Shown one piece after another: positions 37,808 through 47,617 of a stretch of DNA of 64,000 nucleotides. The stretch comes from Deltaproteobacteria bacterium (lineage in GTDB: Bacteria > Myxococcota > Myxococcia > SLRQ01). The position numbers and the translations under genes are program-made. Position 1 is the first letter of the stretch, and the number at the start of each line of letters is the position of its first letter. The stretch is from assembly GCA_007130885.1 (NCBI GenBank), contig SLRQ01000066.1, positions 1 to 64,000 of the forward strand, in the 5' to 3' direction. Under the pieces are notes generated by a model that was given only the letters and a program-made list of their open reading frames with translations, was not told the origin of the DNA and ran no database searches.

Positions 37808-38782
37808 TCAGATCACGTTGCCTGGAGCAATATCCGAAGCATGGCCGGCGAGGTAGGCTGCCGCGTCCATGCGCCTCTTCCCTTCGGGCTGCACCTCGAT
37901 CAGCCGAAGAGCGCCCGAAGAACAGGCTATATCAATACCCTGGGATCCCGCGGCCAACACCGTACCCGGCTCGGCGTCCACGCGGCCGCTACGCACCACG
38001 GTTGCCCGATGCACCTTTACGAGCTTGTCGCCGACGCGAAAGAAACTTCCCGGCCACGGCTGAAAAGCACGCACTCGCCTCTCCAGCTCATTTGCCTCAC
38101 GCTTGAAATCCAGACGCCCGTCTTCTCGTGACAGCATTGGCGCGTATGTAGCTTCCTCATCGTCTTGCATCTCGGCCTTCGCCTTACCTTGCCGTATCAT
38201 GTCGAGGGCCTCTACCAGCGCCTCGGCTCCAAGATGTGAGAGCCGGTCGTGCAGTGTGCCCGCCGTCTCGTCTTTACGCACAGGCGTGCTTCGCCGGAGA
38301 ATGACGGGTCCGGTGTCCAGGCCCTCGTCCATTGTCATTATGGACACCCCCGATGTCTCATCACCCGCCGCGAGCGCCCATTGGATCGGGCTTGCTCCAC
38401 GCCACCGGGGCAGGAGCGAGGCGTGGACGTTGATACAGCCGCGCGGAGGCAGATTCAGAACCTCCTTGGGAAGGATCTGTCCAAACGCGGCTACTACGAT
38501 AAGGTCGGGCGCAATCCTCTTCAGTTCGGCTCGAAAGCCTGTCCCAACTTCGCCCCGAAGCCGCTCCGGCTGCAATACGGGCACTCCGGCCTCGACAGCA
38601 ACGGTCTTGACCGGGGAAAGGCGTGGCTTTTTGCCCCGGCCGGCCGCCCTGTCCGGCTGGGTGACCACCGCGACCAATTCATCCGGCCCCCGGAGGAGGG
38701 CCTCGAGACTCGGCACCGCGAAGTCGGGGGTGCCCATGAATACCGTTCGAAGTTTCGGCATGGTCTTGTCCAGTTTAGTCAT
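37808..38782 (-). CDS. fmt: Methionyl-tRNA formyltransferase
   Basis: FMGTPDFAVPSLEAL, GCINVHASLLPRWRGASPIQWALAAGDETSGVSIMTMDEGLDTGPVI. Confidence 0.97.
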   Translation of the reverse strand: MTKLDKTMPKLRTVFMGTPDFAVPSLEALLRGPDELVAVVTQPDRAAGRGKKPRLSPVKTVAVEAGVPVLQPERLRGEVGTGFRAELKRIAPDLIVVAAFGQILPKEVLNLPPRGCINVHASLLPRWRGASPIQWALAAGDETSGVSIMTMDEGLDTGPVILRRSTPVRKDETAGTLHDRLSHLGAEALVEALDMIRQGKAKAEMQDDEEATYAPMLSREDGRLDFKREANELERRVRAFQPWPGSFFRVGDKLVKVHRATVVRSGRVDAEPGTVLAAGSQGIDIACSSGALRLIEVQPEGKRRMDAAAYLAGHASDIAPGNVI

Positions 38783-39920
38783 CGGGCGCCCAAGCGATGT
38801 AAAGATCGGTGAGGTTGGTCCGAGGAGGGTGCTCCTCTATCAACGAGCCGTACTTCCTGTGCGCTTCTCCCGATGCATGTTCCTCGAGTGCCTCGCGAGT
38901 CAGCCTGTCGCATCCCTTTATGTCGTCATCAACCAAGGCTCCAGCGCCTCCCGTACCGTCGCGCCCATCACTTCCGGCGGCGAGAAAAGCCCAGCGGCCC
39001 TCTCCGAGCCTATGCCGAGCCGCGTGCAGAACCCACAAGGCCAAGTGCTGGGCTCGTCCCCCGTGGCCCTTCGGTCCACCCCGAGGCAATGGCACGGACA
39101 CCTCGCCCGAAGCAATCCACAATCCAGACCCAGTCGAGAGGTGGCGGAGCACCTCCTCCCCAAGCTGCTCGACGGTCATACCCGATACTACCTCCGACCG
39201 CACAACAACCGGAATGGACTCACTCTCTCGAGCGGCGGAGGCCGCGGCCTCGGCCAAGGTCACCGGCGTGCCGACAACAAACCTGCCGGCCCCGGCCTCC
39301 CCCTCCCGCGAGCATGGACCGGAGGCTACCGCGTCCGGATCACAGGAAGGTATGTCTACGAGAACCCCTTCCCACGCGAGCGACGGGCCAAGTGCCCTGG
39401 CCAAGCCTCCTCCCTTTATGGCCGAAAGCTTGCGCCTCAAACGATTAATGGTCTCTATCGGAGCGCCGCTCGACACCAGCGCCTCATGGGCGGCTCGCAG
39501 GTCGTTCTCCGTAAGGCCCGGCGCGGGTACTTCACAAAGAGCGGACCCACCTCCACTAACCAGCACCAGGGCCTTCTCCCCCCGCCTCTGGATCTCCTCG
39601 GCCCTTGCAAGAAGCTCTCGCCCCGCCGCGAAGGAACCCGGACCTGGATGCGGGTGCTCGCCGACGCAAACCTTTGCCATATCGGGAGCGCCTTCGCGCG
39701 TGCTCGAAATCACCAGAGATGTCTTCGCGCGCCCTTCGAGAAGGCTAATCGCTCCAGCGGCCATCGGCCCGGCAGCCTTGCCGAGCGCAAGCACATGAAC
39801 CGGTTCCGTGTCGTCTAAGATCCCGGCAAAACGCTGCTGTACAAGCCGACCGGCGTCACAAGAACATAGGGCTCGACACCAAAGATGCTTGAGATCTGGA
39901 CGAGGAACGTGCATTTTCAT
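38775..39920 (-). CDS. Glycerate 2-kinase (MOFRL family)
   Basis: VLALGKAAGPMA, LVSGGGSALCEVPAPGLT, INRLRRKLSAIKGGGLARA, GGRAQHLAL, AAGSDGRDGTGGAGA. Confidence 0.93.
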   Translation of the reverse strand: MKMHVPRPDLKHLWCRALCSCDAGRLVQQRFAGILDDTEPVHVLALGKAAGPMAAGAISLLEGRAKTSLVISSTREGAPDMAKVCVGEHPHPGPGSFAAGRELLARAEEIQRRGEKALVLVSGGGSALCEVPAPGLTENDLRAAHEALVSSGAPIETINRLRRKLSAIKGGGLARALGPSLAWEGVLVDIPSCDPDAVASGPCSREGEAGAGRFVVGTPVTLAEAAASAARESESIPVVVRSEVVSGMTVEQLGEEVLRHLSTGSGLWIASGEVSVPLPRGGPKGHGGRAQHLALWVLHAARHRLGEGRWAFLAAGSDGRDGTGGAGALVDDDIKGCDRLTREALEEHASGEAHRKYGSLIEEHPPRTNLTDLYIAWAPDD

Positions 39921-39978
39921 GGTTCTCGTAGAATAATGTCATAAACGAAGCCTTGAACTAGTCTTGGAGAGCATGTCC

Positions 39979-40596
39979 ATGGCAAAGCGCCGACGCCAAT
40001 TCATCGTCGACCGGTCTTTCCAAATCAAGTACACGCTGCTTATCGCCATTATCGGAGGAATTATATCGGCGATCTTCGGAGCGTGGATGTGGGATGCCGC
40101 TCGAACCTCCACCGAGCTTCTTGCCCTTGGCGGTATCGCCGGCGGAGAGATGATTCAGGAGCAAATACGAGCGGACCAAGCCAACCTGCCATTGCTCTAC
40201 GTCGGCATCACTCTCTTGATGGTAGCCGCGCTGGGGCTCTTGGGTGTCCTCATCACCCACAGAGTAGCAGGACCTGCATTCGTGATGCGTCGCTACTTGA
40301 ACAGCATCGCTCAAGGCACCTACCCAACTATTCGTCCGCTACGCAAGCGCGACGAGCTCAAGGATTTCTTCGACGTATTCGAGAGGGCGGTCACGACCCT
40401 CAAGAATCGGGACCAAACCGAAGCCGAAGCATTGGACGAAGCGCTCGAAAAGCTTGAGGCCTCGGGCTCGGACGCCGAGGTGATCGATACCATAAGGAGA
40501 GTTAGAGATCGGAAGCGCAGCTCGGTGAACGGCTCTCTGAACCCTGATCAATCTATCGGCGCCGGCGATACTCGAGAGACCAAAGCCGCAGGCTAG
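39979..40596 (+). CDS. HAMP-like membrane protein without an output domain
   Basis: Two TM segments; THRVAGPAFVMRRYLNSIAQGTYPTIRPLRKRDELKDFFDVFERAVTTLKNR then short tail. Confidence 0.7.
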   Translation: MAKRRRQFIVDRSFQIKYTLLIAIIGGIISAIFGAWMWDAARTSTELLALGGIAGGEMIQEQIRADQANLPLLYVGITLLMVAALGLLGVLITHRVAGPAFVMRRYLNSIAQGTYPTIRPLRKRDELKDFFDVFERAVTTLKNRDQTEAEALDEALEKLEASGSDAEVIDTIRRVRDRKRSSVNGSLNPDQSIGAGDTRETKAAG

Positions 40597-40632
40597 CACC
40601 CGCCTACAACCCTGGCTCCAACGGAGGCCGTT

Positions 40633-41916
40633 ATGTCAAGCACCTCGAAAGGGTCGTTGCTTTCGCCCAACGCCGGTCCAGCTTGCCGATGGCCCAAAGA
40701 GCTAAACCGCGCGGCGCCACTCACGCGCTGGACAGCAGACTCGAAGCCGGTTACCGATCTTTGGACGGCAATCTTTGCCGCACTTTTTCTGTGCGGCCTG
40801 ACGATTCCACCCGGACAGGCATTAGCTGAAAATCAGCCGGCCGCGGAAGCGGAAGCCGACGACCTGGACGATCTGCCGGGCGTGTCGCCACGGAAAACAG
40901 AGGACGGCAACGAGAGGGCGACGACCGGACTACCTGCTCTATCCAATGAGGACCGTGCCAGGCTTCACCAAATGCTGCTGGAAGGCCGCGCCTACAGAGC
41001 CAGGGTGCAGGCAGCCATTCTCCTCGGCAGGCGGGGAGATACGGACCATGACCTCGGCGCGCTACGGCGTGCTCTCGAAGAAGACTCCCATTACACGGTC
41101 CGTGGCGCGGCGGCCATGGCCATAGGCAACTTCGGATCACCTCTTGGGATCGAGCCTCTTCTCGAAGCCGCAGCCGATCCGCAAAGGTTCGTGCGTCATG
41201 CCACCCATCAAGCAATCGGCATTCTCGCAAGCGACGAGAAAGCCATTCCGTACCTTCTCCTCGCCAGGGAGAGGGAAGCCGTTCACATTCGCAGAGCGGC
41301 GGTGGAAGCCTTGAGCCGCATCGATTCCACGGATGCCAGAGCCGCGATCGTGGAGTTCCTCGGTGACAGAGACGAGGATATGCGCGAGGAGGTGGAGCGG
41401 GTCATTACTCGGTGGGACGAAGACACGGTCGTCGACTCTCTGGTTTCCGGCCTGGAACACTCCTCCTTTCTCGTGAGAAGCCACGCCGCCCGCCTGGCCG
41501 GCGGCTATCCCGATGACCGCGTAATCAATGCCTTGGTGGACAGGCTGGTCGCGACTCTCGAAGAGCCTCGGGTCCAAGTGACGGCAAGGGAAAGCCTGGA
41601 AGAGCTGAGTGCTCATCTGGACGTCGAGGAGCTAATCAAGCTCTTGAAGGGCGTTCCCGACCGGGAAGTTCGGATTCGCTCCATAGTCCTGCTTGGATTC
41701 CACGGTAGTGACAGAGCGGTCGACGCTCTTATCGGTGCTCTCGAGGATCCCGACATTCGTATTAGAGCATACTCCGTAATGGCGCTCGGCCAAGCAGGTA
41801 ATCCGAAGGCCGGCCCGCGGCTCGTCAGTATGCAGGAAAACCCAGAGAACAGCCGGATACAGGGAATCATCAGGGCCTCCCTCCAAGATCTGTCCGCGGT
41901 AGCCACAGCGGAGTAG
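40633..41916 (+). CDS. Exported HEAT/PBS-lyase-repeat protein
   Basis: Repeated AIxLLGRRGDxxxDLGALRRALEED..VRGAAAMAIGNFGSPLGIEPLLEAAADP units; secretion-like N-terminal segment. Confidence 0.8.
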   Translation: MSSTSKGSLLSPNAGPACRWPKELNRAAPLTRWTADSKPVTDLWTAIFAALFLCGLTIPPGQALAENQPAAEAEADDLDDLPGVSPRKTEDGNERATTGLPALSNEDRARLHQMLLEGRAYRARVQAAILLGRRGDTDHDLGALRRALEEDSHYTVRGAAAMAIGNFGSPLGIEPLLEAAADPQRFVRHATHQAIGILASDEKAIPYLLLAREREAVHIRRAAVEALSRIDSTDARAAIVEFLGDRDEDMREEVERVITRWDEDTVVDSLVSGLEHSSFLVRSHAARLAGGYPDDRVINALVDRLVATLEEPRVQVTARESLEELSAHLDVEELIKLLKGVPDREVRIRSIVLLGFHGSDRAVDALIGALEDPDIRIRAYSVMALGQAGNPKAGPRLVSMQENPENSRIQGIIRASLQDLSAVATAE

Positions 41917-42068
41917 GCAGTCGCGGCAACTCGGCGAGCTGATACACTCCCCCAACCATTTCTACCGGCTTGGCGTGACCTTTGGTTCAGGATCGGTTAG
42001 AACGGGGAAAAGTGCGTTACCGGTATCTAGTCAATGCTTTCACTGCCTGCTTTTCAGGAGGGGATCCA

Positions 42069-43778
42069 ATGCTCCGTGCGAGCCGTTTCGGAACCATAGT
42101 TCTAGTCAGTGTTCTAGCCGGGACTCTGCTCGTCCTAACCGGCTGCAAGACCGAGCCGCCGGGCACTCTCGAGGAATGGATTGAGCACATGCAATCCGTG
42201 GAGCGGGATGAAGCCGCTTTATCGAGTGCCGGCGATTCTTTCCGAGAGCTGGCTCGAGAGAAAATGGAGGCTGGCGAGGATCTTTCTCATCTCACGGGCA
42301 AGCTGATTCCTTTACTCGAGGGCCGTCCACGCCTACGAGAGCAGGCGGCTTGGCTTCTGGGTCACATTGGAGATCCACAGGCGGTAGGCCCTCTAGCCGA
42401 TGCCATCGATTACGGCGCGGGCAGAGGACAGAGAGATCTCAACGCCGCGAATATTCGAATTGCCGAGGCGCTGGGTAGGATCGGCACGCCGGCGGCGGTG
42501 CCTCCTCTTGCTCGCATGACCGGCGCTCGGGAAGCGGAAGAAGCTCTCGCGGCGGTGCAGGCTCTTGGAGCAACCGACGAGCACGCCGCCGTGTCTAGGC
42601 TCTCGGAGCTTGCCACAGCGGACGATGTAAGCCCGTTCATCTCTCGCCGAGCCATTGAGGCCCTCGGTGCCATCGGGCATCCGGACGGCCTTCCCGCACT
42701 CATCAAGATGCTCTTCAAGGAGCGTCAGGGCGTTTCTTTCTATCGTGAGGCGTCCTTCTCGGTGTTCCAGCTTGGCGCCGATGCCGGACCTCCGCTCATC
42801 GAAATTTTGGAGGGGCGGGACGAGGATTTCATGGAGTGGGCCCGCAAGCACAACATTCGGCCGGAAGCCGTTTACGCCAAGGCCGCTCAGGTTCTCGGAG
42901 ATCTAGCCGACAACCGAGCCGCTCCCGGTGCCATGCGGCGCTTGGGGTTCGAGTCGGAGTACGTCGACATGCAGCTAATTCCACGCATGTTCGCGGCGGA
43001 CGCTCTCGGACGCCTTCGTCATAGGCCGGCGGTACGTCGTCTTACTGGAATGCTGGACGAGGCCGAGGCCAACACTAGAGAGCGATACATTCGAGCTCTA
43101 GCCATGATAGGAGACCGCTCCGTGCTGCCCGCACTCATCCGCTCGACCAGGGTGAGCCGCAACTACGATGCGCGCGAGTTCTCGCTGCGAGGCGTCGCTC
43201 GCATGGGAGGTCCCGGCACGCTTTCGCGCTTCGACGACGCACTGGAGCGCGCCTCAAGATTGAGCGAGTGCCTATCCTGGTTCCGAGGGGACGAAGAGGC
43301 CATCACCAAGCAGTGCAAACAGCGCATAGACAACATGAAGGAGCGAAGCCAGCGCTACAGGGCCATGCTGGTCGCAGCCGAGGAGTGCAGCAACTCTCTC
43401 GACTGCTGGCTCGAAAAGCTCGAGGACGAGAACCCGCGTGTCCGGGAGAAAGCCGCTTGGGAGCTGGGCTGGTCCGGAGAGCAGAAGGCTCTGGACCCGC
43501 TGTTGGACGCGCTGCAAGAGCCGGATCTGGATGCTCGTTTCGCCATGGTGGCGGCGGTGGATACGCTACTTTTCGGTGCGCGGAACGATAAGATCCCACC
43601 GACGAACGACGGGAAGCGCGCCACCGAGCGCCTCAGGTCCATCCTGGACGAGGAGCGGGGCCGCGCGCAGTTCGTTAGAATCAACGAAGATCTGCGTCGC
43701 CTGGAGCTCAAGATTCAGCGTGCGTTCATGCACGACGCCGGCGAGATCGAAGAGGCCGAGGAGCTGGTCATCCAGTAA
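42069..43778 (+). CDS. HEAT-repeat lipoprotein
   Basis: MLRASRFGTIVLVSVLAGTLLVLTGCKTEPP lipobox; repeated HEAT units (AAWLLGHIGDPQAVGPLADAI, AIEALGAIGHPDGLPALIKML). Confidence 0.85.
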   Translation: MLRASRFGTIVLVSVLAGTLLVLTGCKTEPPGTLEEWIEHMQSVERDEAALSSAGDSFRELAREKMEAGEDLSHLTGKLIPLLEGRPRLREQAAWLLGHIGDPQAVGPLADAIDYGAGRGQRDLNAANIRIAEALGRIGTPAAVPPLARMTGAREAEEALAAVQALGATDEHAAVSRLSELATADDVSPFISRRAIEALGAIGHPDGLPALIKMLFKERQGVSFYREASFSVFQLGADAGPPLIEILEGRDEDFMEWARKHNIRPEAVYAKAAQVLGDLADNRAAPGAMRRLGFESEYVDMQLIPRMFAADALGRLRHRPAVRRLTGMLDEAEANTRERYIRALAMIGDRSVLPALIRSTRVSRNYDAREFSLRGVARMGGPGTLSRFDDALERASRLSECLSWFRGDEEAITKQCKQRIDNMKERSQRYRAMLVAAEECSNSLDCWLEKLEDENPRVREKAAWELGWSGEQKALDPLLDALQEPDLDARFAMVAAVDTLLFGARNDKIPPTNDGKRATERLRSILDEERGRAQFVRINEDLRRLELKIQRAFMHDAGEIEEAEELVIQ

Positions 43779-43818
43779 CGGCAAGCCGGGGGGCGTTTTC
43801 AGTTTCCACCGGCTGCCG
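43779..43818. terminator. Hairpin between convergent genes, likely bidirectional terminator
   Basis: CGGCAAGCCGG(43779-43789) / CCGGCTGCCG(43809-43818), one-nt bulge. Confidence 0.6.
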
Positions 43819-43843
43819 TTTAGAATCGATTCCGAGATAGCTC

Positions 43844-44947
43844 TTAGCGGCGCGCGGCTTTCTTGCGTCCACGACCGGCGGACGGATCTTCTTGCGCGGA
43901 AACCTGGGGGTCGGGCTCACCGCCTTCGACCGCGCGAAGAGCGGGATGTCGCGCTAGGCCGAACTTCTCCAGAAGCCTGTCCTCGATGTCGGTGAGGATT
44001 TCGGCATTCGATTTGAGGAACTCGCGGGTATTCTCTCTGCCCTGGCCTATGCGGTCTCCCTTGTAGCTATACCAAGATCCGCTCTTCTCCACGATGTTCT
44101 CGCTCACACCGAGGTCCAGAACATCACCCTCTCTCGAGATCCCGGCACCGTAGAGGATGTCGAACTCGACCTCCCTGAAGGGTGGGGCGACCTTGTTCTT
44201 CACTACCTTAACCCTGGTGCGGTTGCCGAGTACTTGATCGCCCTGCTTGATGGCGCCGATGCGCCGAATATCGAGTCGCTGGCTGGCATAGAACTTGAGG
44301 GCGTTTCCGCCCGTGGTCGTCTCGGGGCTACCGAACATGACCCCTATCTTCATCCGGATCTGGTTGATGAACACGACCGTAGTGTTGGACTTATGAATGG
44401 TCCCCGCGAGCTTACGCAGAGCCTGGCTCATCAATCGAGCGTGAAGGCCCACATGCGAGTCTCCCATCTCACCTTCAAGCTCGGCGCGAGGAGTAAGAGC
44501 TGCTACGGAGTCCACAACGAGTATGTCGATGGCTCCAGACCGAACAAGCGTATCGGCTATCTCGAGCGCCTGCTCTCCGGTGTCGGGCTGGGATATCAAG
44601 AGATCATCCGTCCGAACACCAAGCTTGCGAGCGTATGACACGTCCAGCGCGTGCTCGGCATCGATGAAAGAGGCAATCCCGCCCGCTTTCTGGGCCTCCG
44701 CTATCATGTGTAGAGCAAGGGTGGTCTTACCCGAAGACTCCGGGCCGAAGACCTCCACGATCCTTCCTCGCGGAACACCTCCAATCCCAAGCGCGAGATC
44801 CAGGCTGATGGAGCCGGTCGAGATGGTGGAGACATCCGCCACCAGCGCCTCATCGCTTCCGAGCCTCATGATAGAGCCCTTGCCGAACTGTTTCTCGATC
44901 GCCGAAACGGCGAGGTCGATGGCCTTCTCCTTGTCCTGGTTTGACAT
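43844..44947 (-). CDS. recA: Recombinase RecA
   Basis: [93 protein letters not shown]. Confidence 0.99.
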   Translation of the reverse strand: MSNQDKEKAIDLAVSAIEKQFGKGSIMRLGSDEALVADVSTISTGSISLDLALGIGGVPRGRIVEVFGPESSGKTTLALHMIAEAQKAGGIASFIDAEHALDVSYARKLGVRTDDLLISQPDTGEQALEIADTLVRSGAIDILVVDSVAALTPRAELEGEMGDSHVGLHARLMSQALRKLAGTIHKSNTTVVFINQIRMKIGVMFGSPETTTGGNALKFYASQRLDIRRIGAIKQGDQVLGNRTRVKVVKNKVAPPFREVEFDILYGAGISREGDVLDLGVSENIVEKSGSWYSYKGDRIGQGRENTREFLKSNAEILTDIEDRLLEKFGLARHPALRAVEGGEPDPQVSAQEDPSAGRGRKKAARR

Positions 44948-45020
44948 GTGAATTCCTTTCATTCCTCGGCGGCTTACATCTGAGCGGGTAGGGACACAAG
45001 CGATCACTATATCGCCCTGA

Positions 45021-45037
45021 ACTGAACACCTGTATAG
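45021..45037 (-). promoter_or_regulatory. LexA-box-like site upstream of recA (myxobacterial-type)
   Basis: Minus strand CTATACAGGTGTTCAGT agrees at 15/17 positions with CTRHAMRYBYGTTCAGS (consensus recalled for Myxococcus LexA), 74 bp before the recA start. Confidence 0.55.
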
Positions 45038-45275
45038 CCTGCCGTTTTCAATAGGTCAAGGCATGAGCATGCTGAGCCCCCCTATCGTCCGAGTCGTTTG
45101 GTAGAGGCATCCCGTGGTATTTCGATCGCTTGGGGTTCAATCTGAAGGCGAGGAAGAGTCGGGGTGCAAAGTAGGCCGTTTGAATCAGGCATCGGGCGAG
45201 TTTGCACCGTTTTTCGAGCGGGGAATGGCGAGCGGGGGTGCGGATCGCGGGTTGCTTCGCCTGGAGGAGATCGAG

Positions 45276-45857
45276 TCAGGCGGAAGCGGAGGGTCGATCC
45301 GGTGCGGCTCGATCCGGAGTAGCTACCCGGGCTCGGTACAGCTCCAGAATCGCGGGGACCTGGCTTGGCGTCACGTTGCCGTGCACGTCGTCGTTCACCA
45401 TCACCACGGGAGCCAGCCCGCAGGTTCCCACGCATCTGGTGTCCTGCAAGGAAAACAGCCCATCCGAGGTAGTCTGGCCATCCGCTATGCCAAGCTCTTC
45501 CGCCACCCTGCCGCGGACCTCTTCAGCGCCTCTCACATAGCAAGCGGTGCCCATGCATACGCTGACCATGAAGCGTCCACGCGGCACGGTCCGGAAGAAA
45601 TGATAGAAGGTCGCCACGCCGGTGACCTTGGCCGCGGGAACCCCAAGAAGCAGGGCAACGGCTTGTAGCTCCTCGGGACCCAGGTGTCCCTCAATCGCCT
45701 GCAGCCGGTGCAGCACTGTAATGAGGCGGCTACGAGGTCGAGTGTCGCTTTTCTGGACATCTCCTATGAGCTTTACGACCTCCTTGGGCAAAACCGCGAC
45801 GGCTCGCTTGCGGACCTGCTTCCAGTTATCCGTGGGGCTCTTCTTCTTTTTCGTCAT
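45276..45857 (-). CDS. NuoE/HydC-like [2Fe-2S] subunit of [FeFe]-hydrogenase
   Basis: RSRLITVLHRLQAIEGHLGPEELQAVALLLGVPAAKVTGVATFYHFFRTVPRGRFMVSVCMGTACYVRGAEEV..CVGTCGLAPVVMVN. Confidence 0.93.
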   Translation of the reverse strand: MTKKKKSPTDNWKQVRKRAVAVLPKEVVKLIGDVQKSDTRPRSRLITVLHRLQAIEGHLGPEELQAVALLLGVPAAKVTGVATFYHFFRTVPRGRFMVSVCMGTACYVRGAEEVRGRVAEELGIADGQTTSDGLFSLQDTRCVGTCGLAPVVMVNDDVHGNVTPSQVPAILELYRARVATPDRAAPDRPSASA

Positions 45858-47617
45858 CGGATACCTCGTGGCAGCCGGGGCGCGTAAGCCGTGTGCAACA
45901 GCTCGTGTGCCTTCTTCCCGCCTATGTCTCCAAGGTATGTCTCGTAAAGCTCCTTGATGGCGGGATTTTCGTGCGACCGGCGCAGCTTCTTTTTTTCGTC
46001 GATGTCGTAGAGCGCTCCACCTCTCGCGGCCAGCAGTCGTTGATCCAGCACGTAGTAGCCCGAGCGCGGATAAGGCTGCCCGCCTCCTCCGCTGCAACCG
46101 CCCGGACAAGCCATCACCTCGATTACGTCGAAATGCCGCTCTCCCTTGCTGACCATGTCGAGCACGGTCTTGGCATTTTGAAGGCCGTTTGCAACCGCTA
46201 CGTGCAGCTTGCGGCCGTCGACCTCGACATCCGCCTCCTTGAGACCGCGCGCTTGCCTCACCTCCGTGAAGTCGAGGCGCTGGGCGGGGTGTCCCGTCAA
46301 GCGCTCGGAAGCCGTTCTGAGAGTGGCTTCCATGACACCTCCGGTTATCCCGAAGATATCGCCGGCTCCCGAGGCGATGCCCAGGGGGTCATCGAACTCT
46401 CCGTCGGGGAGCCCGAGAAAGTCGATCCCCGTGGACTTGATCATCCAGGCAAGCTCCCGCGTGGTCACCACCGCGTCCGTGTAGGGCACGCCTTCTTCGA
46501 GGTAATGCTCGGGCCTGCGGCACTCGAACTTCTTGGCGACACAGGGCATCACCGCGACCATGTATACGTCCTTGGGATCGATACCCCGCCTCTCGGCCCA
46601 ATAGGTCTTGGAGAGGACCGAGAGCATCGTCATGGGGGACCGGCACGAGGAAGCATGAGGTATCAGCTCCGGGTAGAACTTCTCCAAAAAGCTGATCCAT
46701 CCCGGCGAGCACGAAGTAAACATCGGTAGGCGCTCGCCTTTCTCCAAGCGCAAGAGAAGCTCGTTCGACTCCTCCACGATGGTGAGGTCCGCGCCTAGAT
46801 TCGTGTCGAATACGACATCGAAACCTATCCTCCGCAGCGCCGTCACCATCTTGCCGGTATTCGGTGTGCCCGGCTGCATACCGAACTCCTCGCCTATCGC
46901 TGATCGTATCGACGGAGCCGTCTGTACGACCACGGTCTTACGAGGATCGGCGATAGCGCCGAACACCTCCTCGGTGTGCTTGGGCTCGATGAAGGCGGCG
47001 ACCGGACATACTGCTATGCACTGGCCGCACTGAATGCACACCGACTCGTCCATCGCCGCGAAGTTCGCTGGGGCAACCACTGTCTCGAACCCGCGTCCTT
47101 GCTGGTCGAGGTTGAAGACCCCCTGCACCTCGGCGCAGACCCGGACGCACCTCCCGCACAGAACGCACTTCTCGCTGTGCCGAACCACGGACCGGCTGGT
47201 CTCGTCGGGGGGAAACCTCTTCCGTCGCCCTTCGAAGAGCCGTTCTCTCACCCCGAAGTCATAGGCCAGATTTTGAAGCTCGCAGCGACCATCACGCTCG
47301 CAGGTCTGGCAGTCGCGGGGATGGTTGTCGAGGAGCAGCTCGATGATGTCGCGCCGGGCCTGGCGAATCTCGGGCGTGTGAGTTCGTACCCTCATGCCCT
47401 CCCACACGGTTGAGGCACAGGCGGCCATGAAGTAGCCCATGTCTTCCACGTCCACGATGCACACGCGGCAGGAACCTGCCAATGAAAGATCGGGATGATA
47501 GCAAAGGCGGGGAATGCGAACGCCTAGACGCTCGGCCGCTTCCATTATGGTTGTGCCCTTCGGAACCGAAACGGGGGTTCCGTCCATCGTTAGATTGACC
47601 ATTGTCGAAGAGCTCAT
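45854..47617 (-). CDS. [FeFe]-hydrogenase catalytic subunit (HydA/HndD type)
   Basis: N-terminal [2Fe-2S], His-ligated HPRDCQTCERDGRC, two CxxCxxCxxxC clusters; H-cluster motifs TSCSPGW, MPCVAKKFE, EVMACPGGCSGGGGQP. Confidence 0.97.
   Translation of the reverse strand: MSSSTMVNLTMDGTPVSVPKGTTIMEAAERLGVRIPRLCYHPDLSLAGSCRVCIVDVEDMGYFMAACASTVWEGMRVRTHTPEIRQARRDIIELLLDNHPRDCQTCERDGRCELQNLAYDFGVRERLFEGRRKRFPPDETSRSVVRHSEKCVLCGRCVRVCAEVQGVFNLDQQGRGFETVVAPANFAAMDESVCIQCGQCIAVCPVAAFIEPKHTEEVFGAIADPRKTVVVQTAPSIRSAIGEEFGMQPGTPNTGKMVTALRRIGFDVVFDTNLGADLTIVEESNELLLRLEKGERLPMFTSCSPGWISFLEKFYPELIPHASSCRSPMTMLSVLSKTYWAERRGIDPKDVYMVAVMPCVAKKFECRRPEHYLEEGVPYTDAVVTTRELAWMIKSTGIDFLGLPDGEFDDPLGIASGAGDIFGITGGVMEATLRTASERLTGHPAQRLDFTEVRQARGLKEADVEVDGRKLHVAVANGLQNAKTVLDMVSKGERHFDVIEVMACPGGCSGGGGQPYPRSGYYVLDQRLLAARGGALYDIDEKKKLRRSHENPAIKELYETYLGDIGGKKAHELLHTAYAPRLPRGIR

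Noticed and set aside
38103-39818. 571-aa plus-strand ORF
   Set aside because: Antisense to fmt and the glycerate kinase gene; low-complexity Ser/Arg/Pro-rich translation typical of spurious ORFs in high-GC DNA
45114-45668. 184-aa plus-strand ORF overlapping the NuoE-like gene
   Set aside because: Antisense to the well-supported hydrogenase subunit and with a non-protein-like composition
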